Shown here: piece by piece, positions 16,861-24,874 of the stretch | How the letters are laid out: each line of letters starts with the position of its first letter | Numbering within the stretch: position 1 is the first letter of the stretch | Notes under the pieces: generated by a model | What the model was told of the DNA's origin: nothing | The model's database searches: none | The model's input: only the letters and a program-made list of their open reading frames with translations | Made by a program: the position numbers and the translations under genes | Assembly: GCA_046350455.1 (NCBI GenBank) | Contig: JAXMAM010000002.1 | Span: forward strand, 140,127 to 204,126 | Source of the DNA: CAZXGD01 sp046350455 | GTDB lineage: Bacteria > Planctomycetota > Phycisphaerae > Phycisphaerales > SM1A02 | Reading direction: 5' to 3' | Length of the DNA: 64,000 nt

Positions 16861-17604
16861 ATGAAGACCGAAGCCATCGTTGAACAGCTCTTCCAGCACC
16901 TGGTGTCGGGCCACCGCACCGACACCGCCCGGTTTGTGACCACCGTGCGCAACCAGGGCATCTCTTCTGAAGCGCTGGTGAACGAGGTCTTCTGGCCCCT
17001 GCATGAGATGCTGGTCAAGCTGCACAAGCACGGCCAGCTCAGCCGCCTGAACTACAACTACGCCACGCGCCTCCTGCGCCAGACCTCCTGCGTGACTGCC
17101 AAGGAGCACGTGAAGGGCCCCAGCCGCCAGCAGCGCGTGCTGCTCTTCTGCGGCCCCACCGAGGGCGAGGAGCTGGGCGCCCAGCTGGCCACAGACCTGC
17201 TGGAAGCCGCTGGTTTTGAGGTGTATTTCGGTGGCGCTGGCGTGGCCAACGACGAGATCCTAGGTGAGTTGCGCGAGCTGAAGCCCACCTACCTGGTGAT
17301 GTGGGCCTCGGCCGCCCAGGACGCCCCAGCCATCCGCGAACTGATTGACACCGTGCGCGAGATCGGCGGCCACCCCAACCTGAAGATCGTGTGCGGCGGC
17401 GGCGTGTTCAACCGGGCCCCGGGCCTGGCAGAAGAGATCGGCGCCCATGCCACCGCCAGCACACCGGCTGCGCTGGTGGGCACCCTCACCAACGCAGACA
17501 TCGCAGCCACCCGCGCTGCCAAGACAGCCACCGCAGGAACCACCGCAGGCACCACCGCTGCAGCCCGGACCACCCGGACGGCCCGGACTGCCAAGGTGGC
17601 CTGA
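16861..17604 (+). CDS. B12-binding-domain-like protein lacking the cobalamin His motif
   Basis: 247 residues. An N-terminal helical domain (about 1-80) resembles the cap domain of methionine synthase-type B12 proteins. A Rossmann-like domain (about 90-200) follows: VLLFCGPTEGEELGAQLATDLLEAAGFEV, YLVMWASAAQDAPAIRELID, LKIVCGGGVFNRAPGLAEEIGA. The position of the base-off motif D-x-H-x-x-G reads E-G-E-E-L-G, so the cobalt-ligating His is missing. The tail from about 215 is a low-complexity Ala/Thr/Arg/Lys run. Such domains occur in B12-dependent regulators and methyl carriers; here it may bind another ligand or none. A GGAG ribosome site precedes the ATG. A strong hairpin lies upstream and a terminator downstream, so it is a one-gene unit. 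Confidence 0.78.
   Translation: MKTEAIVEQLFQHLVSGHRTDTARFVTTVRNQGISSEALVNEVFWPLHEMLVKLHKHGQLSRLNYNYATRLLRQTSCVTAKEHVKGPSRQQRVLLFCGPTEGEELGAQLATDLLEAAGFEVYFGGAGVANDEILGELRELKPTYLVMWASAAQDAPAIRELIDTVREIGGHPNLKIVCGGGVFNRAPGLAEEIGAHATASTPAALVGTLTNADIAATRAAKTATAGTTAGTTAAARTTRTARTAKVA
17527..17601 (+). repeat. Low-complexity Ala/Thr/Arg coding repeat
   Basis: The end of the B12-binding-like gene is built from near-identical short units such as ACCGCAGGAACC, ACCGCAGGCACC and CGGACC/CGGACG. They encode an Ala-Thr-Gly and then Ala-Arg-Thr run ending in KVA. The basic, extended character resembles the tails of DNA-associated bacterial proteins. The run could also vary in length by slippage. Confidence 0.55.
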
Positions 17605-17637
17605 CCCAGCCTTCGCCCGGACAGGGCAGGACCTCCA

Positions 17638-17683
17638 GCGCTGCCTGCCAGCCCCGACGGACTGGCGGGCAGCGCCCCTTTTT
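17638..17683 (+). terminator. Rho-independent terminator after the B12-binding-like gene
   Basis: Stem GCGCTGCCTGCCAG (17638-17651) pairs with CTGGCGGGCAGCGC (17662-17675) with a single mismatch and a 10-nt loop, followed by CCC and a run of five T at 17679-17683. It lies 34 bp after the stop codon at 17604 and before the sigma factor gene, so it separates the two transcription units. Confidence 0.8.
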
Positions 17684-17725
17684 GGAGCAACCAGCGGGGG
17701 TGGGGGCGGTAGGCTAGGAGCCCTG

Positions 17726-18313
17726 ATGCTCAGCAAGTCCCATGAGACCCGCCTCATCCGCCGTGCCCAGCAGGGCGATGGCGATGCTGTGGAGGAGCTG
17801 ATCCAGGAGCACCAGGACGCCCTGTACGCCTTCATGCTCCGCCTGTCTGGCCGGCCTGACGTGGCGGAAGACATGGTGCAGGAAGCGTTCGTGCGGGTCA
17901 TCACCAACATTGACCGCTTTGACACGCGGTTCCGGTTCTCCACCTGGCTGTTCACCATCGCGCGTCGCCTGTATGTGAACCACATCCAGAAGCACCGCCC
18001 AGCCAGCGAGAGCGGCATCGTGGACCTGTGGGAAGGCACCACCGAGCGTCCAGAGGACCTCCTGGTGGTGGAGGAGAAGCGCGACCACCTGCGCCGCATC
18101 CTGGATGTGGCCATCGGGTGCCTGACGCCGCTGCAGCGCGAGATCGTGACGCTGTTCCATCAGCAGCACTGGTCCATCGAGGCAGTGAGCTCGCACCTGT
18201 CCATGCCGGAAGGCACGATCAAGAGCCATCTGCACCGCGCCCGGCGGCGCATGCAGGCGGCCATTCACGGCGACGAGCACTTGGCCAGGAAGGCCGAGGA
18301 GGTGCTGGAATGA
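17726..18313 (+). CDS. ECF-type RNA polymerase sigma factor
   Basis: 195 residues, ATG at 17726 preceded by AGGAG at 17716-17720. Sigma region 2 is visible at about residues 27-85 (DVAEDMVQEAFVRVITNI, then FRFSTWLFTIARR) and region 4 at about 130-180 (LTPLQREIVTLFHQQHWSIEAV, MPEGTIKSHLHRARRRM). There is no region 1 or 3, so it is a group 4 factor. The next gene overlaps by 4 bp and encodes a small one-helix membrane protein in the usual anti-sigma position, so regulation by that partner is likely. Confidence 0.93.
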   Translation: MLSKSHETRLIRRAQQGDGDAVEELIQEHQDALYAFMLRLSGRPDVAEDMVQEAFVRVITNIDRFDTRFRFSTWLFTIARRLYVNHIQKHRPASESGIVDLWEGTTERPEDLLVVEEKRDHLRRILDVAIGCLTPLQREIVTLFHQQHWSIEAVSSHLSMPEGTIKSHLHRARRRMQAAIHGDEHLARKAEEVLE

Positions 18314-18705
18314 GCTCCCACGGACGGGATGGCGATGGTTCGCCCGATGTCACAGCCCGCGTGATGCAGCGGCTGGGGTACGTGCAGGCGGATGCGCGGC
18401 GCGCGCGTTCGCTGCGCATGCGCACCCTGTGGCTGCGCATCGTGCAGGGCATGACCATGGTCTCTGCTGCAGTGCTGGGCGCCATCTGGTGGTTTGGTGG
18501 CCACGCGCCAGCGCCAGCACAGCCTGCCATGGTGGAGACGCTGCGCAGCTCGGTGGTGCGCGGCCAGAGTGATCTAAACGGCCTCTTCGCTGCGCTGCCG
18601 CGTTTGCCGCAGACCAGCGTGGTGGTGCAGGTGGAAGGCCCGATGCCGGCAGACCCGCCGACTGCATCGTTGCTGGAAGCTGCGCCTGAGTTCCGCAGCT
18701 ACTAG
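18310..18705 (+). CDS. Small single-pass membrane protein, probable anti-sigma partner
   Basis: 131 residues starting at an ATG inside the stop of the sigma factor gene. The first 45 residues are polar and basic (DVTARVMQRLGYVQADARRARSLRMR). One transmembrane helix follows at about 48-68 (MTMVSAAVLGAIWWFGG), then about 60 residues predicted outside. The arrangement of cytoplasmic N-terminus, one helix and short exterior matches many anti-sigma factors. I see no clear zinc anti-sigma H-x3-C-x2-C motif, so the role comes from position and topology only. Confidence 0.65.
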   Translation: MSSHGRDGDGSPDVTARVMQRLGYVQADARRARSLRMRTLWLRIVQGMTMVSAAVLGAIWWFGGHAPAPAQPAMVETLRSSVVRGQSDLNGLFAALPRLPQTSVVVQVEGPMPADPPTASLLEAAPEFRSY

Positions 18706-18732
18706 TCACGGCGCGGCTGCGCCGATCTGCGC

Positions 18733-20253
18733 ATGCTGGCTGTCCTTGCAAGTCTGGTTCTGCTGACAGCACCTCCTGGGGATGGTGCCTTTCAGCCCAT
18801 GGCTGTGGTGCCGCCCGATGCTGCGCTGGTGGTGCGCGTGCGCGACGCCGCTGGCCTGCGCAGGGATCCCTCCTTTGGCGCAGCGCAGGCAGCGCTTGGC
18901 AGGTTTGCCGGCGACCGCATGCTGAGCATGGCGTGGGGCGCCATGGCCAGCCAGATGGCCACCGACCCAGCAGCGCTGTTCGATTCGGTGCTGGGCACCG
19001 ACGCCACCTACGCAGAGCGCATGCGCGACGGCCAGCTGGAGTGGGCGGTGCTCACTCGCCTGGATCAGCCCACCTACGACCGCCTGGTGGAGCATCTGAA
19101 GCCAGCCATGCTGGGTGGCGGCACCGTGGCGTTCGCGCCGCAAGGCCTGGTGGCGGCGTGGCGAGCGCCGTACCTGGTGGTTGGTTCCAAGGACCATGCT
19201 GGCCTGTGGAAGGAGATGCTGGCGCGCGTGGAGACCACAGCGCCTTCCTTGGCAGACCAGGCGGAAGTCAAGCATGCGGCCACGTGGCCGGCAGGGCGCA
19301 TCGAAGTGGTGGCGCGCACTGCCAAGGGTGGCATGGTGACTGCCAGCGCCACGCTGCAGGATGGCGCGCTGATGGTGCGCCACAGCAGCCACTGGCCCCA
19401 GCCACTCCTCCATGTGGCGCCTGGCGCCGCAGCGGATGTGGGGCTCCTGGCGCCGTTCGCACAGGATTCGATGGCTGTGTTTGCCATGAATCCGTGGCGG
19501 GGCGCGCTGGATCCATCGGAGCCAGTGGATGCGCTGCTGCTGGAGGGCCGCATGGACGACGCCATGCGCACCAACATGGGCGCGCGCCAGCTGCTGGTGG
19601 TGGCAGACCGGGCCATGGAGGGGTCGCGCCTGCGCGCGCCCTCGCTTGGGCTGGCCTTTGAGGTGCGCGACGCGGTGCTGGCAGAGAAGCAGTGGGACGC
19701 CTGGGCGCAGCGGCTGACCGAGCAGATGGCAGCCCGCGCCAAGCTGCCAGTGCCGCCCGCGCCTGCGCTCCAGCCAGGCAAGCCCAGGGTGGCGCAGATG
19801 GAGGCGCTCTTTCGCAGCGTGTTCGCAGACCACCCGCTGGCCCGCGGCATGGATCTGTGCTGGATGACCCTCAGCACGCCCAACGGCGCCTGGCAGCTGC
19901 TGGCCACCGATCCAGCGCTGCTGGAGCGTCTGTCCAGCCGCATTGGCGGGGCGGTGCGCACCCCTGCGCCAGGCGAATGGCACGAGGTGGGCGCTGTGCG
20001 TGGTGGCGCCATCGCAGCGCACTTGCGCTCGTGGACCAGCGAGGCTGCAGCGTTCCTGCCAGAGGCGCCGGATGCGTTTGTGACTGGCGTGAACCTAGCA
20101 GCCGAACTGGCCAGCGTGGCGGACCAGCTGGAGTGGCGCGCGCGCGCGCCAGACGACCAGCACATCGAGGGCGAAGTGCTGCTGCGCCTGCGGCCTGCAG
20201 CGCCGCCGGCCACGCCACCCGCCACCACGCCTCCACCCAAGGCATCCCTGTGA
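18733..20253 (+). CDS. Exported protein of unknown function in the sigma-factor operon
   Basis: 506 residues. It starts with a short hydrophobic signal (MLAVLASLVLLTAPPGDGA) and is otherwise soluble. The N-terminal pattern AVVPPDAALVVRVRDAAGLRRDP, with repeated segments on surviving or overlapping substrate-like beta strands, loosely recalls planctomycete DUF3352-type envelope proteins, but no named motif is certain. Pro/Thr-rich tail (PPATPPATTPPP). It lies 27 bp after the anti-sigma candidate and overlaps tilS by 4 bp (GTGA), so it belongs to the same operon. It may be the envelope component whose state the sigma system senses; this is conjecture. Confidence 0.68.
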   Translation: MLAVLASLVLLTAPPGDGAFQPMAVVPPDAALVVRVRDAAGLRRDPSFGAAQAALGRFAGDRMLSMAWGAMASQMATDPAALFDSVLGTDATYAERMRDGQLEWAVLTRLDQPTYDRLVEHLKPAMLGGGTVAFAPQGLVAAWRAPYLVVGSKDHAGLWKEMLARVETTAPSLADQAEVKHAATWPAGRIEVVARTAKGGMVTASATLQDGALMVRHSSHWPQPLLHVAPGAAADVGLLAPFAQDSMAVFAMNPWRGALDPSEPVDALLLEGRMDDAMRTNMGARQLLVVADRAMEGSRLRAPSLGLAFEVRDAVLAEKQWDAWAQRLTEQMAARAKLPVPPAPALQPGKPRVAQMEALFRSVFADHPLARGMDLCWMTLSTPNGAWQLLATDPALLERLSSRIGGAVRTPAPGEWHEVGAVRGGAIAAHLRSWTSEAAAFLPEAPDAFVTGVNLAAELASVADQLEWRARAPDDQHIEGEVLLRLRPAAPPATPPATTPPPKASL

Positions 20254-21272
20254 AACCAGATCAGGTGCTGCTGCTGGCCGGGCGTCATGCCTTGGCTCAT
20301 ACTCTGGAGGAGTCGCTGCGCGCCGCGCGCGTGCCAGACAACGCTGCCGTGGTGCTGGCTGTGAGCGGTGGCGCAGACTCCATGGCGTTGCTGGCGGTGG
20401 GTGCAGCGCTGGCTGCGCGCCGCCGCTTGCGCGCAGTGGCGGTGCACGTGGACCACGGCCTCCGCTCAGCGTCGCAGGAAGAGGGTGATCTGGTGGAGCA
20501 GACAGCGCAGGCGCTGGGTGTGCCAGTCATCCGCTGCGCGCTCAATCTGGACCGGGGGGCCAACCTTGCGGCACGCGCCCGCCGCGCGCGCTACCAGGCG
20601 CTGGCCCGTGCAGCAGCCCAGGCTGGCAGCCAGTGGATCGCCACCGCGCACCACGCAGATGACCAGCTGGAAACCATGCTGCTGGCCATGGCACGCGGCA
20701 CAGGGCTGCGCGGACTGGGTGGCATGCGTCCGCGGCGGCTGCAGACATCCGTTGCGCCAGAACGCGTGTGGTTGGTGCGGCCGCTGCTGCACACCACGCG
20801 CGCAGACCTCCGTGCTGCCTGCGCTGCATGGGGGCTTGCGTGGGCGGAAGATCCAAGCAACACCAACCTGACCTCCCCACGCGCGCGCGTGCGCGCCCAG
20901 GTGACGCCCGTGCTCCATGCGCTGGCGCCCGGCGCCGCAGTGCGGGCAGCGCGCACCGCAGCCATGGCGCAGTGGGGTGCAGCAGAGCTGCGCCGGCAGG
21001 CTGCTGCGCTGGCTGCACAGGCGCACACTCCCAGTGGCTGGGACCGGCGTGTGCTGCGCACGGCTCCGCTGCCAGTGCTGGCAGAGTTCGTGCGGAGGCA
21101 TGCGCAGGTGCCGCCGCGCCGCGTGCCGGGGGCGCTGGCGTGGGAGGTGGCGCAGGCGATCAAGCAGGAAGGCAGCCGAGCGCGGACCTGGCAGGTGGCG
21201 CCAGGCATCCAGCTGCGCCTCGGCGCGCGCACCTACGGCTGCGGTGGCGGCGGCTGCCGGCAGCGGTCGTAG
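20250..21272 (+). CDS. tilS: tRNA(Ile)-lysidine synthetase
   Basis: Modifies C34 of the tRNA-Ile CAU anticodon to lysidine, which makes it read AUA. 340 residues from a GTG overlapping the previous stop (GTGA). PP-loop ATPase motif SGGADSMAL (residues 39-47), HVDHGLR, ARRARYQAL and HHADDQLETMLL are all present, then RPLLHTTRADLRA and EDPSNTN. The C-terminal substrate domains are shorter than in E. coli TilS (about 430 residues) but typical for short forms. The last 40 bp overlap the convergent gene at 21233. Confidence 0.93.
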   Translation: MKPDQVLLLAGRHALAHTLEESLRAARVPDNAAVVLAVSGGADSMALLAVGAALAARRRLRAVAVHVDHGLRSASQEEGDLVEQTAQALGVPVIRCALNLDRGANLAARARRARYQALARAAAQAGSQWIATAHHADDQLETMLLAMARGTGLRGLGGMRPRRLQTSVAPERVWLVRPLLHTTRADLRAACAAWGLAWAEDPSNTNLTSPRARVRAQVTPVLHALAPGAAVRAARTAAMAQWGAAELRRQAAALAAQAHTPSGWDRRVLRTAPLPVLAEFVRRHAQVPPRRVPGALAWEVAQAIKQEGSRARTWQVAPGIQLRLGARTYGCGGGGCRQRS

Positions 21273-22189
21273 TTGACGGCTTCCACGCAGGTGATCACGC
21301 CGTCCTCCACCTTGACGATGGTGGGTGTGGTCACAATCCAGCGGGTGTTGCCTGGCAGCTTGAAGCGCGTGCAGTCCTGGCACTCCACGTCGCCCAGCTG
21401 GTCCCCCGCCAGCACCGTCTCATCAGGTGCGTGGGGGACCTCGATGGCGATGACGTCAAAGGCGTTGTTGCCTGGGAAGTACGTGCGGAAGATCTCATGG
21501 CACCGGCTGCACGTGGGCTGGTAGAGGACGATCCACTTGGTGCCCTCCAGCGTGATGGGCGTCACCTTGGGCAGGTACTTGGAGAGCCCTGTTTCTGGCA
21601 CGCGGTGGCCCACCCAGTCATCAGTGTTCAGCGCGATGCTGGGAACGCCTCCCACGCCGCGGATCGTTCGGTCGGCCACCACCACGCGGGTAGCGATGCC
21701 GCCCGCGATCATCACGATGAAGATGGCCAGCAGCACCCGCCAGGGCGTGATGCGACCCGTGGAGGCTGTTCCCTCCTTGGCCGCTGCCTTGGCTGCTTCG
21801 GAGGAGAGGTTGAGCAGGAGCAGGCCTCCGCCACCCACCACCAGCAGCGTGACCGGCCACGACCACGCTGATGCCGGAAGGGCTCCGTTTCCGGGCGCGT
21901 TGAACAAGGTGGAGAACTCCGCCAGGCTGCTGAACGCCATCCCTGCAAAGGTGGCCCACGCCAGCGGCGCAGCCAGCCTGCGGTAGAGCACAGACAGGGC
22001 GGCTCCAGCCAGCTCCAGGCCGATGAGGAGCCGCACCATGTTGACGGGGCCGATGCCGGTCTTCACCGCTGCGTTGGCCAGCCATGCAGAGAGGCTGTCC
22101 GCGCCTTGGCTGAACTGGATGATGGCCAGCGTCAGCAGGACGATGGGCAGCGCGACGCGTGTGAGTGCGGTGCGGAGTGTCAGGAGCAT
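21233..22189 (-). CDS. Membrane protein with C-terminal thioredoxin-like CxxC domain (pair member 2)
   Basis: 318 residues. Five hydrophobic helices in the first 175 residues (for example ALPIVLLTLAIIQFS, MVRLLIGLELAGAALSVLY, VLLAIFIVMIAGGIATRVVV) form a DoxX/MauE-like membrane part. A periplasmic domain follows with KWIVLYQPTCSRCHEIF (C227-x2-C230-H) and a second pair C270-x2-C273. The CxxC after a beta strand is the thioredoxin active-site pattern, suggesting disulfide exchange or delivery of reducing power across the membrane. It begins 3 bp after the stop of its paralogue at 22193-23395 and overlaps tilS by 40 bp at the 3' end. Function is inferred from architecture. Confidence 0.75.
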   Translation of the reverse strand: MLLTLRTALTRVALPIVLLTLAIIQFSQGADSLSAWLANAAVKTGIGPVNMVRLLIGLELAGAALSVLYRRLAAPLAWATFAGMAFSSLAEFSTLFNAPGNGALPASAWSWPVTLLVVGGGGLLLLNLSSEAAKAAAKEGTASTGRITPWRVLLAIFIVMIAGGIATRVVVADRTIRGVGGVPSIALNTDDWVGHRVPETGLSKYLPKVTPITLEGTKWIVLYQPTCSRCHEIFRTYFPGNNAFDVIAIEVPHAPDETVLAGDQLGDVECQDCTRFKLPGNTRWIVTTPTIVKVEDGVITCVEAVNYDRCRQPPPPQP

Positions 22190-22192
22190 GGG

Positions 22193-23395
22193 CTACTTGC
22201 CTGCGTTCAGGGTCTTGCGCACAGCCTCTGGCTTGTCAACATCAGCGCACACGTCCAGCACGATGCCGTCCTTCACGGTCATCAGCACGGGCGTCTGAAT
22301 GACGTAGGGCACGCCCTTGACCAGCATGGCCATCTTGCAGTTGACGCAGGGATTCTCCAGCGGCTCGCCAGTGGCATCCGGGATGATCACCGCCACGGTG
22401 GTGGTGTCCAGCGGACCGCTGAAGTACTGGTTGAGGAGTTCGTGGCAGTGGTCGCAGTCCTCGCGCATGAAGACGATGTGCAGACGGCCTTCGTTCAGGT
22501 TGACTGGCAGCGGCCGCTGGATGATGAGGGCCAGATCCTGCTGGTCCAGGCGCTTGCCAGCCCACTTTTCAAACTCCGGCGCGTAGTACTGCTGCAGCTT
22601 GGGGGGCGCTGGTGGCCACGGCCGCGGACCATCTGCCGGCACGGCTGGCACGGCTGGCTGCGGCTGGCTGGGCTGCGCGGAAGGTGGCGCAGGCGGCGGC
22701 GTGGGAGGATCGACGGGCGGAGTGGGCGGAGTGGGCCGAGTGGTCTGGGTGGTCTGGTTGGTCTGTGTGGTCTGCGAGGTGTGCGGCTCTGGCGTGGCGG
22801 GCTGCCACGTGAAGGCCAGGAGCGCACCTGCAGCGCCAGCCAGGACGATGGATCCAGCGGTCTTGGCCACCTTGCGTCCGCTGCTCGCGCACCGGCGGAC
22901 TGGCAGCGCCAACACGCCCACCAGCATGGCGCCATCCACCATCATCATCACCCACGGTGGCGGGCCGCTGGCGCCAAAGCAGCCACAGCTGCCCTGACCC
23001 TGCATGAGGAGCACACCCAGGATGAGCACGAACAGCGCCATCACGCCGCCCGCCACCCAGCGGGAGACTGACGGCACCAGCACCATGATGAGCGCCAGCG
23101 CCAGCTCGATGGCCACGATGGTGCGCAGCGCTGGGCCGTAGAACTCCTGCTTGCTCAGGCTGAAGCCGTCTGCCAACGCGTCCAACACGGCGCGCACCGG
23201 CAGCGGCAGGAGGGCCGGGTTCATCTCTGTGAGCTTGAACACGGCGCCAGCAGTCAGCCACGCTGGAACGATGCCGCGTGCCAGCAGGGTGCCCACCATC
23301 TCCGCTGGCGTCCAGGGGCCGCCTGGCGCGCTGCCCAGGCTGGGTGAACTGGGCGTGGTGGGCGGATGGCTGCTGACGGCTGGTCCTGGGTTCAT
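22193..23395 (-). CDS. MauE/DoxX-like membrane protein with C-terminal thioredoxin-like domain (pair member 1)
   Basis: 400 residues from the ATG at 23395. The membrane part carries features of the MauE/DoxX group: an N-terminal helix region with GIVPAWLTAGAVFKL, then ALALIMVLVPSVSRWVAGGV, GSCGCFG, and four to five helices. A Pro/Thr/Gln-rich linker (about 225-270) leads to a periplasmic thioredoxin-like domain with REDCDHCHELL (C314-x2-C317-H) and a second C350-x2-C353 pair. It shares layout and the CxxCHE motif with the next gene, so the two are paralogues in an operon. MauE-type proteins support disulfide formation in methylamine dehydrogenase; no such partner is near, so the client is unknown. 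Confidence 0.78.
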   Translation of the reverse strand: MNPGPAVSSHPPTTPSSPSLGSAPGGPWTPAEMVGTLLARGIVPAWLTAGAVFKLTEMNPALLPLPVRAVLDALADGFSLSKQEFYGPALRTIVAIELALALIMVLVPSVSRWVAGGVMALFVLILGVLLMQGQGSCGCFGASGPPPWVMMMVDGAMLVGVLALPVRRCASSGRKVAKTAGSIVLAGAAGALLAFTWQPATPEPHTSQTTQTNQTTQTTRPTPPTPPVDPPTPPPAPPSAQPSQPQPAVPAVPADGPRPWPPAPPKLQQYYAPEFEKWAGKRLDQQDLALIIQRPLPVNLNEGRLHIVFMREDCDHCHELLNQYFSGPLDTTTVAVIIPDATGEPLENPCVNCKMAMLVKGVPYVIQTPVLMTVKDGIVLDVCADVDKPEAVRKTLNAGK

Positions 23396-23497
23396 GGCTG
23401 TGGAGCGCAGATGATAGGTGCCGCACAGAAAGCCGTCCGCGCGGGTAGGGTGGTGCAACAAGCGGCCGGTCCAGGCGCTGTCTTGCGGGAGAGCAAC

Positions 23498-24874
23498 ATG
23501 CCAGTCTTTGTGCGAACCAGCACCATGCCAGCGCCGCTCGCCGCCCTCAGCGCGTGGCATTTCAGGCCACGAGCGATTGATCGCATGGTGCCTCCGTGGG
23601 AGCACGTGGAGATCCTGGAGCGCGGCTCTCCTGCGCAGCCTGGCTCGCTGGCCAAGATGAAGATTCGCGTGCTGGGCATGGCTGTGGACCTGGAGGCCCG
23701 GCATGAAGACGCGCAGCCAGACCACGGGTTCACCGATGTGCAGGTGAAGGGACCCTTTGCGTCCTGGACGCATCGCCATTCGTTTATGGCCCACGGCGCC
23801 GACCAGAGCGTGCTGGAGGACCGCATCAGCTACGAGCTGCCGGGCGGGATGGTTGGACGCATGCTGGGCGGTGCCACCATGCAGGCCAGGCTGGAGCGGA
23901 ACTTTGCGTGGCGCCATCAGCGCCTGCGCCACGACCTGACCCATCATCTGCCCTTTGGAGATGAGCGCCTCAGCGTGGCGGTCAGCGGCACCAACGGCCT
24001 GGTGGGCAGCGCGCTGGTTCCGTTTCTGACCACGGGCGGGCACAGCGTGAAGCGCATCGTGCGAAAGGCGCGTGAGGCATCGGAAGGCGATGTATTGTGG
24101 GATCCGGACCGCAACACCTTCGATGCTGCAGCGCTGGAAGGGCTGGACGCCGTGGTGCACCTGGCTGGAGCTGGCATCGCGGACCAGTCGTGGTCCCAGG
24201 AGCGCAAGCGCCTCATCGTGGACAGCCGCGTGGGAAGCACAGAAGCCCTGGCCCGCACACTGGCTGGGCTGCGCAATCCGCCCAAGGTGCTGGTGTGCGC
24301 CAGCGCCATCGGGTTCTACGGGTCGCGTTCAGCAGAGGAAACGCTTACAGAGCAGTCCAAGCCCGGGCAAGGCTTCCTGTCCGAAACCTGCCTTGCCTGG
24401 GAAGCAGCAGCCGACGCAGCGCGCGCGGCTGGCATCCGCGTGGTGCACGTGCGCATCGGCGTGGTGCTGGCTGGACAGGGCGGCATCCTGGGCAAGCTCT
24501 TCATGCCCTTCAAGATGGGCATGGGCGGACGCGTGGGAGACGGCACGCAGGTGATGAGCTGGGTGGACCTGGATGACCTGCTGGGCATCATGCGCTTTGT
24601 GATGAGCAGGCCAGTGCAGGGGCCGGTGAACGCAGTCTCGCCAGAGCCAGTCTCCAACATGCTCTTCAGCAAGCTGATGGGCGCAGTGCTCAAGCGGCCA
24701 GCGCTGGCGCCGCTGCCAGCCCCAGTGGTGCAGGCCATGTTTGGCGAGATGGGCCGCGAGTTGCTTCTGGGCGGCGCGCGCGTGGAGCCAGCGGTGCTCA
24801 AGGCTGCTGGGTTCCAGTGGGTGCTGCCCTCGCTGGAGCCAGCGCTGCGCTTTGAGACCGGCCACTACACCTGA
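23498..24874 (+). CDS. SRPBCC-domain protein fused to a TIGR01777-type NAD(P)-dependent epimerase
   Basis: 458 residues from the ATG at 23498. Residues 1-150 form an SRPBCC (START-like) ligand-binding domain (LSAWHFRPRAIDRMVPPWEHV, FTDVQVKGPFASWTHRH). Residues 160-458 are the YfcH/TIGR01777 sugar-epimerase-like family: VAVSGTNGLVGSALVPFL (NAD-binding GxxGxxG variant), VVHLAGAGIADQSWSQERK, SAIGFYGSR and the C-terminal DUF1731 part (GPVNAVSPEPVSNMLFSKLM, LLLGGARVEPAVLKAAGF). The fused layout is known in this family. Substrate unknown. It is divergent from the thioredoxin-like pair and overlaps the CNNM gene by 10 bp at the 3' end. Confidence 0.88.
   Translation: MPVFVRTSTMPAPLAALSAWHFRPRAIDRMVPPWEHVEILERGSPAQPGSLAKMKIRVLGMAVDLEARHEDAQPDHGFTDVQVKGPFASWTHRHSFMAHGADQSVLEDRISYELPGGMVGRMLGGATMQARLERNFAWRHQRLRHDLTHHLPFGDERLSVAVSGTNGLVGSALVPFLTTGGHSVKRIVRKAREASEGDVLWDPDRNTFDAAALEGLDAVVHLAGAGIADQSWSQERKRLIVDSRVGSTEALARTLAGLRNPPKVLVCASAIGFYGSRSAEETLTEQSKPGQGFLSETCLAWEAAADAARAAGIRVVHVRIGVVLAGQGGILGKLFMPFKMGMGGRVGDGTQVMSWVDLDDLLGIMRFVMSRPVQGPVNAVSPEPVSNMLFSKLMGAVLKRPALAPLPAPVVQAMFGEMGRELLLGGARVEPAVLKAAGFQWVLPSLEPALRFETGHYT

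Noticed and set aside
18709..18724. The small hairpin CGGCGC-GGCT-GCGCCG between the anti-sigma candidate and the exported protein as a terminator.
   Set aside because: Short, no T-run, and the genes appear to be in one operon; possibly a weak attenuator but not supported.
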